From contig CM057142.1 of NCBI GenBank assembly GCA_029964075.1, forward strand, positions 25,794,392 to 25,858,391: a stretch of 64,000 nt of DNA, given 5' to 3'. The stretch is from Patiria pectinifera. Its lineage: Eukaryota; Echinodermata; Asteroidea; Valvatida; Asterinidae. Shown piece after piece: positions 1 through 27,361 of this stretch. Both the position numbers and the translations under genes were made by a program. Position 1 is the stretch's first letter. Every line of letters begins with the position of its first letter. The notes below the pieces were generated by a model. The model was given only the letters and a program-made list of their open reading frames with translations. It had not been told where the DNA came from and did not search any database.

Positions 1-316
1 CGTTTTACTCCACCCTTGTTCGCAATTATTCATGATCGTTGATCATCTGACGTACTAAACAAAATCATTAAGAAATAAACAAAGAACAACAAACACGCAA
101 ATTAATGCATTGAAAAGCTTTTCATTCCCCCTCGTTATACTGAAGACGAAAAAAAAGGCTTCAATCCATGAAGGAAAAAATCTGCGTCATTAATGTAATC
201 AATTGTATTGTCTAATTACCTTGCTTACGCACGTTGGACAACAACATCACAACGAAGGATTACGCAAGGAAAACTTATAACCTGGTGTTCCTCCAATCAG
301 AGTATTGAGAGAATAA

Positions 317-502
317 TTGGGCTTTCTGCCTGTTCTCATCCATATACTGTTGCAGTATAGATGTAGAACAAAAGGATATTCCAATAGCTTTTTCCCACGT
401 GCTGCATCTGTTTGGAATTCCCTGCCTGGTGCTTGTTTCCCTCCAACCTATGATCTGTCCTGTTTCAAGAAGAACGTCGATTCATACCTTCAGTTTTCCT
501 GA
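317..502 (+). pseudogene. non-LTR retrotransposon ORF2 C-terminal remnant
   Basis: This 61-residue open frame has no start codon and begins just after an in-frame TAA at 314-316. It contains SNSFFPRAASVWNSLP followed by a Phe-Lys-rich tail. The pattern 'NSFFPRA..WNSLP' is a familiar signature near the end of reverse transcriptases of non-LTR (LINE) elements. No RT core, endonuclease or 3' tail is visible nearby, so I read it as an old 5'-truncated insertion upstream of the Vsx exons. The clade cannot be told from so short a piece. Confidence 0.6.
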
Positions 503-934
503 GTGCTTACTCTTCTTTTATTTCACTTGTAACCCTGCACCTTGAGTGGCTTTTAGTCTTTTTCACGGCGAATATGCATACAAAATACACGTTCTTTTTA
601 CGTTTTCTTTATAAAACTTCTTTCCTTTTGAGTTTTATAATAAACCATTTCATTTTCTGCAAAAATCCATACCAATGAACTTTATGAAAACGACGAGACA
701 ACGATTGGTTTAAATTTCATTAGCCTACCTACCCTTTTCACTTATGAATCATAAATGTTCTTGGTTTTCTTTAATTCTGAGGGTAACGTTGCTTTGATGT
801 CACTTCATGGAGCTATAGACATATGTGTTTTATAGCTCCATGCTTCACGCACTTACTTTAAAGGATGTGGGGCATTCCTGGACAAAATATTTCCCGCAAA
901 ATGTAGATCATTGAAAATATCTCTACATAAAGTT

Positions 935-1200
935 TGCGCATTGACTGGTGGTCAAATGCTTACCCAACCCAACTGACGGGGAACATGGTGCTTGTGTTCT
1001 TGGGCACGACAATTTACTACAATTGCCTCTCTCCACCCAGGAGTATAACTGGGTTCCTGTGAGGGTAGAGACCAGAATGCGCTGATCTCGAGCTGCTGCA
1101 GAAACTGGTCTCATGACCTGATGAACAGGTGTAATAATAATTGTGAAGCGCTTTGAGACCTTTGGTATAAAGCGCTAATAAGCACCATATTATTATTATA
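935..1200 (+). repeat. SINE-like interspersed repeat
   Basis: The segment contains GGGAACATGGTGCTTGTG near 978, also found on the other strand in the SINE at 22.5-22.9 kb. It ends in GCGCTTTGAGACC, a repeated AAAGCGCTAATAAG block and an ATT-rich tail at 1187-1200. The shared internal block and the short A/T-triplet tail are typical of retroposed SINEs. The tRNA-like head is poorly preserved here. The rest of 503-1341 shows nothing recognisable, and no octapeptide-bearing first Vsx exon was found in it. Confidence 0.5.
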
Positions 1201-1341
1201 TTTCTAATGAAACGATCATTTTGTTTGGTATATGAGCATGTTTCATCATTACCTTTAAAATGTGTACAAAATTAGCAACAAACATTGAAACTCTTTCGGT
1301 TTATAAAAACAAAAATCTGGTATTTTGATTTTTTTCCCAAG

Positions 1342-14846
<13,505 letters not shown>

Positions 14847-15704
14847 CACAAAATGTCGCAGACACTTGTTTGAAATCGGGTCACTTGTTTAGGGGAAGAA
14901 ATCCCGCACTTGCCGTCTCTTCACCAAAAAAACTATGAATGAGTCTAATTATAACGTAACAACAGACATCCTTAACTAGATATGAGGAAGCAGTTATCAT
15001 GCGTGTATTGCATGCACATGATACATATATTATTTTCGCGCCCTCTGTTTATAGGCCTATTGGAACATTCACTGTATTATTTCCGTTCTTTCAGTTGTTG
15101 AAAATATTAGGTTGCGTCATACTTTAAAGACGAAATACAATTAGACACATAATTATTTCTTATTAAATATCAATCCAGAACACACTACACGTGCACGTCG
15201 AATATGTTTTTTCTTCATATTATGTGACAGCGTAAATTGGCAGTGATGTAAATATATGTTTTCACGTGCTGTTTTACCGTTTGTATTGAATACTTGCGGT
15301 TTTGTGAATTGTAAAAAATGTAATAATTTAAGATTATTTACCCTGTAAATTGCTGATGGTTTAATTCATCAACTAAAATGTATAAAATACATAATTAAAA
15401 CTTATAATACTGAAGACCCAAAAGGGGTGCAGTCCAGTTATAATTATCTATTGTATTGTCGGAACAGAGAAGGTCTTTTTTCTAGCTTTATCTGTATTTA
15501 GTTTATTTCAAGTTTGTATCACGTCGCAATGGTTGCAGGCCAGCCCACGAATGCACCAAATGCGAAGCATGTACAGTGATGAAAAGATACGGAGTGCTGA
15601 TAGTCGGGATACTGAGAGTTTACCCAAGGTAACAGCATAGGAAATGCGGCCGAATACAACGTTTAACTGTTGGGTTTGTTGAAGACACGTCCTGAAACCA
15701 CGGC

Positions 15705-16031
15705 AACTAGTGTTTCTTACCTCCGCCAAGGAGGTTGTGTTTTTATCGGATTTTGTTGGTTGGTTGGTTGGTTGGTTGGTTAGTTTTTCTGTTAACAAGA
15801 TAACTCAAAACGTTACGGACGGATCTGCATGAAAATTGTTTTAGGGGAGGTCCTTGGTACAAGTACAAACCGATTAGATATTGGAAGTGATCCGGATCTG
15901 GGTCTGGAGCCAGGATTTTTCCAAACGATTCTGCACCATTTATGCGAGTATTTCTTTGGGGTGTACTGACAATATGGCGGGGAATTGCTTAACCTTGGCG
16001 GAGGTTTGCACTCTCTGAGTGCTTTCTAGTC
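15705..16031. mobile_element. foldback/MITE-like repeat with CCTCCGCCAAGG ends
   Basis: ACCTCCGCCAAGG at 15719-15731 is the inverse of CCTTGGCGGAGGT at 15993-16005. Just inside the left end is a (TTGG)n microsatellite (15752-15781). From memory this end sequence and the TTGG tract recur in many marine animal genomes. No transposase is encoded, so it would be non-autonomous. Confidence 0.6.
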
Positions 16032-18662
16032 TTAACCTGTTTTGCGTTGTTTTAAACCGTTTTGGTTATGTATAACAAGAGCTTTATTGACACCAGTTAA
16101 ATGTAAAGAATTGATTTGTTTTTGTTTCGTTGCTTTTTTTTCATTGATGACGTAGCCACACATCGTATTCATCTTAATAGTTCCACTCTTAAAGTGAAAA
16201 AGAAATTCGTATTTTTTGTTTGTTTTACGTGTCGATGGTTGACTTTCGCATTCCATGTCTCTTTTGTGCAGGTCTTAGTTTTTGAATTAAGCACAACTCG
16301 TTAAATTTAATACGTATGTGTGCGCACTATATTCGTTATAAAAAATATACCAACGAAACAGGCAAGCAACTGTAATTTCTTATTACTGCAGAGAATAGGC
16401 ACGAACTTCAAGTTGGTTGACGAAATTTGGACTCCCATTATTTGGAATTATCAAAACACACCTTGAATTAAGCAATTTCATACCAAACTATCTCGCTGAT
16501 AATTTTGATTTGTCAGTGTTTTTTCCAAGTATGGCGGGTGGAAATTGTATGAAAATTGGCATTTTGTTTGATAGCACGCCAGTCCTTGCCTTTTTATTAC
16601 TTGGACGGCAAAACAATTTGTACATTTGCCTCACTTTATAGATACCAGTAAACCACAACGAGTGAAAATAAAACATTAACCAAATCAGCATGTTAGGTTG
16701 AGAAAATTGTTTTCGTTCCGAACAAAAGCGCCAAGGTTGAGGGACAAATTGAAGTTAAAAGGGTACGAGTGCAAGTTGATGTCCTTAAGTAAAACCCAGA
16801 ACTGTAATCAGGTTTTCCTCGTCACCCTATGCAGGCCGATTTTATTACCTTCCATAATTTGGCCCGATGCAATGAGCATTGTTGTGTCCCGATGCAATGG
16901 CGGTTGCCATTGATCGCAAATTGCTGGAATTTAGTTCAGAATAATATAACCCCATGCCGAGTCGTTCTGGAAAAAGGAAGCAAAAAATAACAGTTGATTC
17001 AGAAAAGCATGGGACAAACAACTGCCCGCGAGGCACGGTGTATGTACCCGAGGCAAAAATTACAGTTATTTCTTCAATTTGGACAAATTGACCATCAGCG
17101 GCCACGTGCGAGGGAGTAACCCAACGTCATTTGGCGGCAAACGGCGCTGCAACGCCTCCTTCTTCCGCAGTGTATCCGTATTGTGCCAAGCTCGACAGAC
17201 AATGATTGAAAATCGTAAATTAGTTTAAATCAGTGAAGAAGAGAACATCAGGAGCCCCGCAACGGCGATACACAAGAATTCTAATTACATTTTCCCTTGG
17301 TCTGCGTATGCTGTACCAACTCACAACTCCTAATGCCAATGTATTATACAGAGAGTTTGCCTGCTGCATGACCGGAGAGGCACGTCGTTTAGTACCACTA
17401 ACCAGGTCCGTTTACTATTCATCTTCCCACGTGCGGCACCGGTAAGGAATCTGAATCGTTGGTAATGCCATTCAGTTGAGCCGGTATATACCCGAGCTGT
17501 GCTGAAGAATACAATGTCATGGATTCCCCCCGACTAAACAAATTATGGAAGAAAACTGTACACTGAACGATAGAAAATATTTACACTTCACACTGTATTT
17601 GCGCTTCTGTGCCAACAAATGATATTTGTTTTAATGAAAAACTATCCTGGAAGACTGATGTCATATGCCATGTGAACACTGATGGATTACGAGCAGCACG
17701 CTCGAACACTCAAAATATGTATTGTTACCTTTAGAAGTCGAACCCAGAATCAATAATTCCCGGCAATTCAGGAAATATGCCTTTAACAATGTTCATAAAG
17801 GACTCTCTTCGAGCCTCAAGATTCCCGATTTACCACCCGTCCTTCCCTAGGCCCTGTCCATCCATCCATCTAACAACGTAAACGTGCATGTGGTGGACAC
17901 GACGCGGCCTTGAGCCTTAGCTATACCGAGTCAGCCAGACCCTGTACCAACGTGAACAGTGTACTGAAAGTATTTACCAAAGAACATAAGATTATTTCGG
18001 AGTAAGTGTGCTTCAAAAATATTCCCCCCCCCAAAAAAAAAGAACAAAGTAAAAACAGAACCAATGCAAGTGGTATCTTGATATATACATAATCATGATC
18101 GTTCAAACCAACCGTTTTAGCATAGGCCTAGCCTACACTGTTAAAACATTTACACTTGTATTTGCTAGACCATTTGATTTTTTAATATTGTACGGGTACG
18201 TTCGAATACCCCCACCGTCCCCTCCAAAATAGGAGGAAATGTGAAAGGAAAAGGGAAAAATAGGCCCGAATCCAATAGAATAACAGTAAAACTACCAATG
18301 GAAAAGTAAAACGCGGTAATGTCCATATCTACACGTTTGTAAGAATTGTATCACCAACGGCGACCCTATTATGGTTTCGGATGATGCCACAGTGTTTTTC
18401 GAATTTTCAACGGCCAGCCCCCCCCCCAAGGAACACCTTGCCGCGCTTTCATAGCGATTTATGTATAAAACTATACCCTTTTATATACCCTATATTGGGG
18501 TATATATTTTAACCTCTGAAAAGAACGGCTTTTATTTTGGGTTGTTTTGCGCACCTAAAAGTCCGCCCTGCGAGAAAAACGATCCATTTATTATCAATCC
18601 TGCTAGAGGGCGGGAGGCAGTCTACCCTGCGAGAACTGAATTATTGAGCAGTTTTTTTAAAA

Positions 18663-18812
18663 TTATGTGGGGTATATTCCATAACTAAACGCAGGCCGAT
18701 TCTTTTTGATCGACGTCTAATTCAAAAGTGTATTTGTACCGCTAGAAACGACAACATTAAAACAAATTTTGGGTCGGGGATGGTAAAATGCACGGAAAGT
18801 GCATCTTCAAAA
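18663..18812 (+). repeat. dispersed repeat, copy 2
   Basis: This is the second copy of the repeat at 5637-5790, in the same orientation, sharing TTCCATAACTAAACG, ATTCAAAA and CGGAAAGTGCATC. The class is unknown. Confidence 0.6.
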
Positions 18813-19537
18813 TGTTGTTTACATTTTTTTTTTAGTTGGAAAGGACGCTTTCTTGTATTGGGGTTATGTACAGAATAGAACAGAGAAGACGATTAACTCT
18901 CAGAAATGCGATTAACGAGGTATTGAATCGTTTATTAATGACATCAAATTAATTAGGAGTAAGACTCGGGGCAAAACCCCAATGTCGTCTTGCTTGAGAT
19001 TTTTATTCAGTTCGCCGTCAAGATTTGCAGCAAGACAGCAATCTTCTAGTCGTTAACGGGGATGTGAACGAACATAATTAAACCCATCAAGCGTGTTTTT
19101 GTAACGGGGTTTAACTTGACTTCAATAATGTAAATTCCCCGTAAGGCGATTAGCAACTAGCGGAGTCTTATATCGCTCCTGCCATGCCGCCTCCAAGGCG
19201 GCTACGGTCCCGTTGGAATATCCAGCCGGGTACGCTAAGACTCCGTAAACGGGATTGGATTGGATTTTCCTTGTTCAATGATGTTCAAAAAGTGCAGCAC
19301 TGATCAGAGTAATGCGGAATAAGTAGATTAATCACTTTTTCCTGCACTGCCCTTATCGTACGAGACAACAACCCGGAATTGAGAAACTCCAAAGTTAATT
19401 GTTGCGTATTTTGACTCGTATACACAGTCCTAGTTTTGATTGATAGAATATTTGGCAAAATTCACAATGTTTGTTTTAATCGGAAGCTGCTTTTGCCATT
19501 TTATCTTTAATGCTCTCGTCTTTGACCCATAATAGCA

Positions 19538-19847
19538 GGGCAGATAGGTGATGGGATTGTGCCTTTTATGGTACAAGCATGGCATTTGGCACACAGTCAG
19601 AGTATGTAATGAGAAAGACAGTTGGCTAAAGGGCCATCGCAGACTTGTCCTTTGAACAGAATATAAGTAACAAGCAATGGCAGCCATTTTGAAAAATTAA
19701 AAAATTGCTTGTTATATTTTTTTCAAAGGACAAATCTGCGATGGCCCTATGGCCAAATATCTTTCAGAAGATACTCTGACCGTGTGCCAAATGCCATGCT
19801 TGTATCATCAAAGGCACAATTCACCCAAATATTTCCCCTATCTGCCC
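19538..19847. mobile_element. foldback element with arms of about 140 bp
   Basis: The left arm starts GGGCAGATAGG. The right arm is its inverse, ending CCTATCTGCCC. Shared inner blocks include ACAAGCATGGCATTTGGC, AGGGCCATCGCAGA and TTGTCCTTTGAA. The spacer is about 40 bp. With no coding capacity this is a long-arm MITE or foldback transposon. Confidence 0.8.
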
Positions 19848-22483
19848 CACTGATAACGATTTATACAAAATAAACGATTCAAACCATGATATTCCATCTT
19901 ACGGTTAAAAGAGAATGCAGAAAGGCGACTTTTGAATCAGTCAAAGCATTTTCTGGCCAGTGTGGTTTCACTGAATGGCTTCGGTTGTTTCGGTCTCGAG
20001 ACCCTTATTTGGATCATTAACAGTACAGACATCTCTCTTGATTGTTTCACTGATTCCTACTTTCGTGTTTATGATATTGTATGTGTTGATGCTAGAAATA
20101 ATCTTGGTATTCAATAACGACTCAGCGTTAGCGCCGAAAATAGATCGTTTTTTATGCCAAATATAGGCCCGTTTGCTAAGGTTTCACTGTTAGTCTTCAC
20201 ACGAAGCCAACAGTGATACAGTTTTGCTAATGATCCTATAGGTAATATTTTGGTGGTTATAGAAGCACATTTCCTCTTCATTTCCGCTTGAAACCACCTT
20301 CTTTACATCAGCCGTCGATCACACATTATCCGTCATCGCCCATCACCGTTTCCCGACAATCTCTTGTCAGCCCATGGGCACAGATCAGGCTTCATAACTG
20401 ACAGGTCGTATCGTTGCTTTATCGGCCAAACATGCTGGGGCATTCAGGCTGCGGAGTGCCGCGCTGTGTGGTCCCTGCCAGTAATTACGGACGGCTGAAA
20501 GCTGACAAGGACGTTATAATAAGGCTTATTATAGGGGCACACTATATCATTTTATTCGCAAGGGTCTTCCGGTTTGGACAGTATAAAGAAAAAAGAAATA
20601 GAAGTCTTTGAGCATACAGTGCGTATCACAGTTGTGATTTTACAATGCAAAACTTTCTTATATAGTCAGAGTATAAAACGAAGATATTTGTCATTTCTAA
20701 TTCTCATTGGTGTTGGAATCTAACGCCCCCTTTGAAATTGTGATTGCCAATGAAAGTGTAGCGATTGCAAACTCAGATGTACGTGAAAAATGAGAATACA
20801 CCCCATCCCAATAGCGAGACTGATCGCACTGGCTTTTTGGGCCTGGCTCAACATGGGGAACCACTGTTTTAGGCTGCTGTATATAATAATAGTTATCGTC
20901 TTTTGCAATACCTGCAAAGACACGATATGAAAGTGCTTTTAGCACTCGGTACACAGTGACCACGCAAGGTTAATAATCCGTGTACTAATGTGCGCAAAGA
21001 TACAGTAATTTTCTCGACACGCACACACTCTCCGCCTTGTGTATGAAGTCTCCGCCTTGTGTATATGACGTCTTCGCAATATAGAAGTCTTCGCTATATA
21101 TAAAAGACATTCTTTCTGCACGTACAGAACTTCACCAATCATCTTCTGTAACCACAGCTTCGTATTGGCTAATCGGGCACCACACTATTATGTATTGAGA
21201 GGATTCAGGATTCGAAGGGCTGAGAGATAACTCGTCAGTTTCATGTGTTGATTATCAAGCATCCATTAAACATCAATCATTCAATAATTCCGTTTGAAGG
21301 TTCTCCTCCAAAACATGTGGTTTCTTTATTGATCTATTATTAATTTAGAGTGCACCTTTTTGATTGACATTCGCGTAGGATATCGTAGAGCCCAAACCAG
21401 TCCTGGCAAATTAAGTCAAATTACCCCCTATGTGACGTCAATGACGGACATCTGAAATGAGTTGACATTCCAGTTCACACCATGTCAGCTTAATTTTTTT
21501 CTTTAATAACTGTAATCGATTACAACTGTGCATATCACGGGAACCACACAGGTCAACTGGAAATTGTCTGGACAGTCCTTGCGCCTGGGTACAACGGCCG
21601 AGGGGAGGTCACAGCGCACGCCAGATGTAGTCCGTTCCACGGTACTCCAACCATCAAAGTCACCCCCACAAGGACTTGAAATTCCGTCAGCGTGCAACGT
21701 CTGCATCCTCCGTGGTCAAACTCCCGGCCCAATGGTTCTCAGCTGTAGTGCGTCTCGCAAGTTCCCTTGCCTTTCCTTGAGTAGGGCTTCAACCCCGAGC
21801 AGGCAAAGTAACAGACCAGCCGAAGCAGCCAGGCTACCCGCTGCCGTAGCCGCTCACCAAGGATTTCACTAGGCGTCTCCCGGTGCCATCTAAGTAAACA
21901 GACCCAGCGGGATCGCCAATTTGCGGGCGACAACCCCAAACCCAACAAGTTGGCAAGGCGCTTTAAAAGTAGCAAAAGTCAACTTTCCGAAAACTAAAGG
22001 GGTCTGGTATCCCCGTTCAGATCTGGGGCTAATTGCGGAGGCGGGGTCACCGCGTCCCGACTATTTGTTGTGATAACTTAATTACTGACAGCGGGCGCGC
22101 GTCCGAGCTGTCAGTCAGGGCTAGTTAGCGTGATGGCTGGGTTTAATGGTGTCAAGCATGGATGGCGGTGCATGGTAGCGGACAAGCAACCTGGGAATTG
22201 TCACAGATGACATTCCCGAGAGGACTGCTCAACACTGTCTTACAGTTTGCATCGACAGCAGAATTCCCAGTCTCTAAGTCGCCCTGGTCGACCTTGCAGC
22301 GTCCGGTCCTGCATTTTGACACAATGAAACTTCGAAAATATCTGCGTTTTGAACAGGCAAGATAAAACTTTCCTCAACGGGTTCACAGAGCAAAATAGTT
22401 TTGAAATTACTTTGTAGGTCAATTATGAGCCTTGCAATGGCAGCACACGCTAGTCTTCCTGAAACCTTTTCTGTCAATTCGAT
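19848..22483. other. intergenic DNA without a recognised gene
   Basis: I find no exon here. A GC-richer block at about 21540-21960 has open frames on both strands, but neither resembles a known family. It may be a fragment of an unidentified repeat. Confidence 0.4.
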
Positions 22484-22905
22484 TATAATAATAATAATAT
22501 AATATCGGAGTCTTATATAGCGCACGTATCTACCAACTATTAGGTACTCAAGGCGCTGGAGATATGTCTATTATTACAGAAAGGTAAATAAAGTTTATGA
22601 GAAATATGAGACCCATTATGTAGCACCTTATAAGGGTTTACAAGGTGCTGCAGCGCATATTGCAGCCACTGCCAGAAACACCGGGGCAAACCCCTTCTCT
22701 TAGCGATAAGTGTTACTGGGTTCTTTAACGTGCATATTACACAACACACGGGACCTACGGCTTTACGTCCCATCCGAAGGAGGAAGCAATAATGGTGAAG
22801 TGCCTTGCTCAAGAGCACAAGCACCATGTTCCCACGGTCAGGACTCGAACCCATGTACCACGGCACACGAGACGAACACCGTAACCATTGGACCACAGCA
22901 CCCCA
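22484..22905 (-). mobile_element. tRNA-derived SINE
   Basis: Read on the minus strand it begins GGTGCTGTGGTCCAATGG (A-box-like) and has GGGTTCGAGTCC (B box) about 50 bp on. Then follow a body shared with the repeat at 0.94-1.2 kb and a terminal TATATAGCGC-type block ending in an ATT-rich tail (22484-22500). A pol III head plus a triplet tail is the standard SINE layout. Length is about 420 bp. Confidence 0.75.
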
Positions 22906-24870
22906 TTGTGCATTCCATGCCTCAAATAGGCCTATACTTAAAACTACTATCCTTTGCTTTGAAATTAGCTTTAGGGGCCCAGACCAGTATAAACTGCCAT
23001 AGGACTAGACCTCAGTGGTAAATACGCGCACTTCCCAAATTATTAAAAAATACTCACAACTCTCCAAGCTGTTTGAGACACACGTCAAATTAAAGCTTAT
23101 TTCATCTCTTTCGTTTTCCGTTCAGTTTTTTTTTGGGGGGGGGGGGGTTAACTAATGACTTTGGGGAAAAAATTACATCCTAAGATGATCACCCCGAAAA
23201 GCAGTTCTGAAGGCTGAAGCGCTCGCAGTCCTCTGAACGGCTTCCACTTTTTTTTTTTTTTTTTTTACAAATCCTCAAGTTCACGGCCCTCAAAATGTTC
23301 TTATACCTGAGAATTTGAGGACATGCGAATCGTGATTTGGCCGGCGTAGGCGACTGATTTTGGGCCTATTTGCAGGTCTGCACCCTTAGATAGGGCGAAG
23401 TTACAATGTGAAAGGCGGGGACCCGGAGTTGAACAAACCGGCACAAGGTGGCGCTGTTCAGAAAAAGAGTCGCCCTAGGAGAGCTGTGACCGCTAATAAT
23501 TGGATAGGGATGTGACGGTGGATATACAAGCAAGATACAAAGATTATTTTTTTTGTCTGTACATATCCGCCTGTTGCGTCCATGCGAGCTTGGTAGATTC
23601 TTTCATTTAAATTTCAAAATAAAGCTTGTGTTGTGTTCCCTATCCCTCAATGATCACTATCTGTGTTCGTGTTTTTGAATATAAAAATTAACTACAGGGG
23701 TTCGATACAAGTATACTGCCTAGCGCACTGACGGACCGAGATACATCGGCGCAGCGCACATTCTAAGGGGATGGGTTGCAGTGGGTGGGTGTGGAGGGAT
23801 CGGGGCACTGTATACTCGCATATAATAGCAGGGTGAAAAATATTTTTAAAAAACTGGGGGGGGGGGATGAAACGGGCTCTCCTTCGGTAGGCTAGTTGGC
23901 CTTCAAGAAAAGTTGAACACTCCCACTTATGATTATCGACACTCTGATTGGACAGCTCATTACTTAGGTAATGCTACAATTTCGTTATTTTCTTTCTGCG
24001 TGTCCGGCTCAAACTGCGCGTAGAATAGGCCTATGTTTTGGGCTCACGTCCAACAACCTAAGAGAATTATCCATTTCCTTGTGAATTTCGTGTTGCCGAT
24101 TCTGCTATTAAAGCAAACAAAATCATACAAACGACTGTCCAGCAGAACGGGTTCAACATGATTCGAGTGAAGAAAATTATTACGACAAGGACTATCTTCT
24201 CTTGAGTGTGCATAATCATTTTGGATCATTTCTGTACATAAGCAGCTATTAACCATTAACCATATAGCATTATGGCTCGCAATACTTGACAAGAAAGTTG
24301 ACCAACGTTCCCAAAAGAGTTTGCCTGGCGCACAAAGCTAGGCCGCGCGCAACTACTAGGCCTAATGTTTGTAAGGCCCTGAGCCTCACCACAGCACCAG
24401 TCTGGAATGGTGGACCCCGACCTCAAACAAAAACACCGGGCCTCTCGATTGGTGGGCCGGCCGTTTATTAATCGTTAATTAAGTCCAGCGCCCTATTGTT
24501 GCCGGCCGGCCCGTCAGGACATGACTCGCCCAGGTGTTGGGAACATTCCTGACCGCCCCTGTCGCGCACTTCAAACAGACGCCGCCGCCCGCCAGAATGG
24601 CACTGCTCTCCGATCCGCGGCGGCCTCCGGGCCGCGAAATGTCTTCACGTCTCATTGGCCGACTTGAAATGGCAAAATCCGAATTTCATAATTACGCGCA
24701 TCTGGCTCGCCAAAGACACACAGCAGGCCATTTTCTTTTTATATCACAGTGCCTTAATACAAAGATATCTACGTATTTCTAAGACTGGTATCGTCAATGC
24801 CGACTCAAAAAAAAGTTTGTTTTTTTTAAAATGGGATTACATAATGTACTAATCCATTTGTCAGGTGAAG

Positions 24871-25138
24871 TGGGCCCAATTTCATAGCGCTGCTTAACAG
24901 CCGACTTTGTGCTTACCGTACCTCCATCTATTTCATAGGGACCGTTAAGCAGTAAGCACAGCAAAAGCACGCTTAACCCCAAAAGAAACCTTTGCTTAAA
25001 TCAGTGACATAACAATACAAAACTCCATGCGCGCGCAACCGTTAGCATGAAACAGTGCTTAAGCAGCAGCATGATTTTCTGCTATAGTAAGCACAACTTT
25101 TCTACTTACTGTTAAGCAGTGCTATGAAATTGGGCCCA
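24871..25138. mobile_element. MITE with TGGGCCCAATTTCATAG ends
   Basis: Terminal inverted repeats of 29 bp (24871-24899 and 25110-25138) differ at one base. The inside repeats AGCACAG/TTAAGCAG-type words on both strands, so the whole element folds into a branched hairpin. It is 268 bp long and has no coding capacity. Confidence 0.85.
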
Positions 25139-25717
25139 GGTCTTCAATTTCACAAACCCGTAGCATCTTGGTATTTTTAAATTTATAAACACACTTAGGG
25201 TTTCCTCTATTCCCTTTAACAGTTGTATCTCATCATTCGGACATTAATGGTCACAGTAGCCTTCATGGCCATATTTCTGTGAAACCATGAAAGAAAACTC
25301 CGGGAACAATTTAAGTGCGCAGAAGCAGTTATATACCTTACTGCATCCCCTACCGAGAGAATTCGGGACTTTTAGAAAGCCTACACTGTGATATAACAAT
25401 GTTTACAATATCTGGGGATCATTAACGTGAGAATATTTATTAAAAACCCCGCCCACCAGTGTCTTTGGAGCCTTCCAACGGCCTTGTGCATTCAAACCGA
25501 GTTTCAACCAAATTCTAAAGGTAAGGCTTAGTTTCCATGTTTTGGATGACTGGTATGGTGATGGGCGGGTGGGGGACAAAATTTGTTTTTCCAAACGAGA
25601 TTGGACAATATCAAAAGAGGGCGCTCACACTGCGTTATGCATATTCATGGTCCAGGGCTTTAGAGAATAAGTTGTATAACAAGGAATGGTGGTGTGTTTA
25701 AATCACCGACGATTGGC

Positions 25718-25796
25718 AGCTGATTCGAGGACTGGTTGGAAGTAGTCCTGACTTCTAATCAGGTGATCCGAGTTCGAATCTCATTGAGCGTTTTTC
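25718..25796 (+). tRNA. tRNA-Arg(TCT)-like remnant or SINE head
   Basis: CCTGA-CTTCTAA-TCAGG forms a perfect five-pair anticodon arm with anticodon TCT, and GAGTTCGAATCTC resembles a T arm/B box. The A box is not recognisable and acceptor pairing is poor. It is more likely a degenerate tRNA copy or the head of a SINE than a working gene. Confidence 0.35.
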
Positions 25797-27284
25797 ACTT
25801 TTTCTCATTTAACCTTTTAAATAACTAAAGTGAGGAAGGAACATTTCTCACAAGGCGTAAAGCCCATCTTGGGTTTTTGTTGTGGAGAACAACAAGGTAT
25901 TAGATATGCATGTGATGGACCAATCAGAAGATGGTAAACGGATGTCGTTTGGAAAAACAGATTCGCGGGCGGGGGATGGGGTTAAATGATTAACAACAAA
26001 ACACACAAAAGCAAATGGATATACAGAAAAAAGAGAGCAAAATGTCGAAATTTAAATAACAACCACAGGAGGCATTACAGTCACATTCCGCGTGAAGGAT
26101 ATTCGGTCATGTCATCTATAACAACAGTTTCTTGGACTGTTACAAGAACGAAACATCTAACCATGAATTGTCTTTCAAACAAATATCAAATCACACAAAC
26201 GCCAAACGACAGTAGGGGTTATGAAAACCAATGCATGCCCTGCGTGTGGCGTACGGGGGATATGTGGAGAAGGAAGACAAATTGAAGAATAAAAGTCAAA
26301 GTGATAGGGCTTAATGCTTTAAGGTATATACACGATCATTTGATTTTACTTATACACACGTAGGCCTATATGGATTATACAGCGCTACAATAAATACTTA
26401 TTTTTCTGTTAAGGTCAAAATTTAAGAGCGTTGCAATCCAACCAATCACAGTACGTCGCAGTATTGAGCTCAATATAGTTGGGAGGGGCAGCGTTAGCTT
26501 AAACCAAGCATCTGGACTAGTTTGTATAATCTCAAAATATATTTTGATAACCTTGTGAAATTTTAATGGAGAAAAAAGAAACCGAAATAAATTCAACCAA
26601 AAAAGATAAAACGTGAGCCTATTAGTATAGTAGATGTTTCTTTAAGGCAAGAACACTAAATACATTTTTTTTACAGTTCAATTCATGAAAACTGTATTTT
26701 TGTAATCAAAATCAGGAATTAACGTCTCTTTAATTTATAGAAGGAACACTTTTTCAGCGAGACTTCATCAGTAACGACTTCAGCTATGATAATCATAGAT
26801 AAAACAATTTTAGTTTAGCCTATATCTTCAACCATGCTTAGCGACACGTTTGTCATTTTTAAAAATCTTCATTAAATTCTTTCTGGTAATGAAACCAAGG
26901 ATTTTCCCAAAGTGCCCAATTACTGTCACTCTAAAGTCTAAAGAATGCTAGAAAGAGGAGACGATGAAGATATATTCAGTCTTAGAGGTGGGAAGTTGTA
27001 ACGGGCGGATTCATTTGGAATGATATTCCCCGGATAATTCACAGAGACAGGGACTGAAAACCCAATCCACTTTAGATAGTTGAAGGTTACTTGATAACCA
27101 TCGAAATTACTCCTGGCACAGGTAGTATGGAGTGCACATCTCATGGCTACAGGGATGATCTTAATATTGGACCTCATGTCCAAGCTGCTCTGGTGCCACT
27201 CATAAAAATTGTGATTCAGACTCACAGTCTGCACAACCTAAGGGCACCAAACGAAGTGATGGAACACCAGGGTGTTACTGGCCT

Positions 27285-27361
27285 TTATGAAGGAGGAACC
27301 CAGCAGTTGCCATGGGAGTCTGGAAGGTCTGTGTAGGGGATGTCCCATAGCCAAGGTCGAT
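27285..27361 (-). CDS. Tdp1: Tdp1 exon 13 (last coding exon)
   Basis: The TTATCTAG acceptor is followed by RPWLWDIPY and [12 protein letters not shown], ending in TAA. The Pro-Trp-x-Trp and terminal Trp-Val-Pro pattern matches the Tdp1 C terminus. The first two bases complete an Asp codon split with exon 12. Confidence 0.95.

Larger units (their letters stand above)
14847..19537. other. Vsx 3' flank and intergenic DNA
   Basis: No exon is recognised. The stretch holds the Vsx 3' UTR, a foldback element with GTTGGTTGG microsatellite (15705-16031) and the second copy of a dispersed repeat (18663-18812). The rest is A/T-rich unique-looking sequence. Confidence 0.5.
22906..27284. other. intergenic DNA between Vsx and Tdp1
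   Basis: This holds a MITE (24871-25138), a tRNA-like remnant (25718-25796) and homopolymer tracts (for example 23120-23150 and 23248-23270). A GC-rich low-repeat segment at about 24470-24660 contains TTAATCGTTAATTAAG and might be regulatory, but nothing in the sequence proves it. The Tdp1 3' UTR lies at the right edge. Confidence 0.5.

Noticed and set aside
21503-21975. Overlapping open frames on both strands in a GC-richer block
   Set aside because: Neither strand shows a known motif, splice support or a plausible start. It is probably a fragment of an unidentified repeat.
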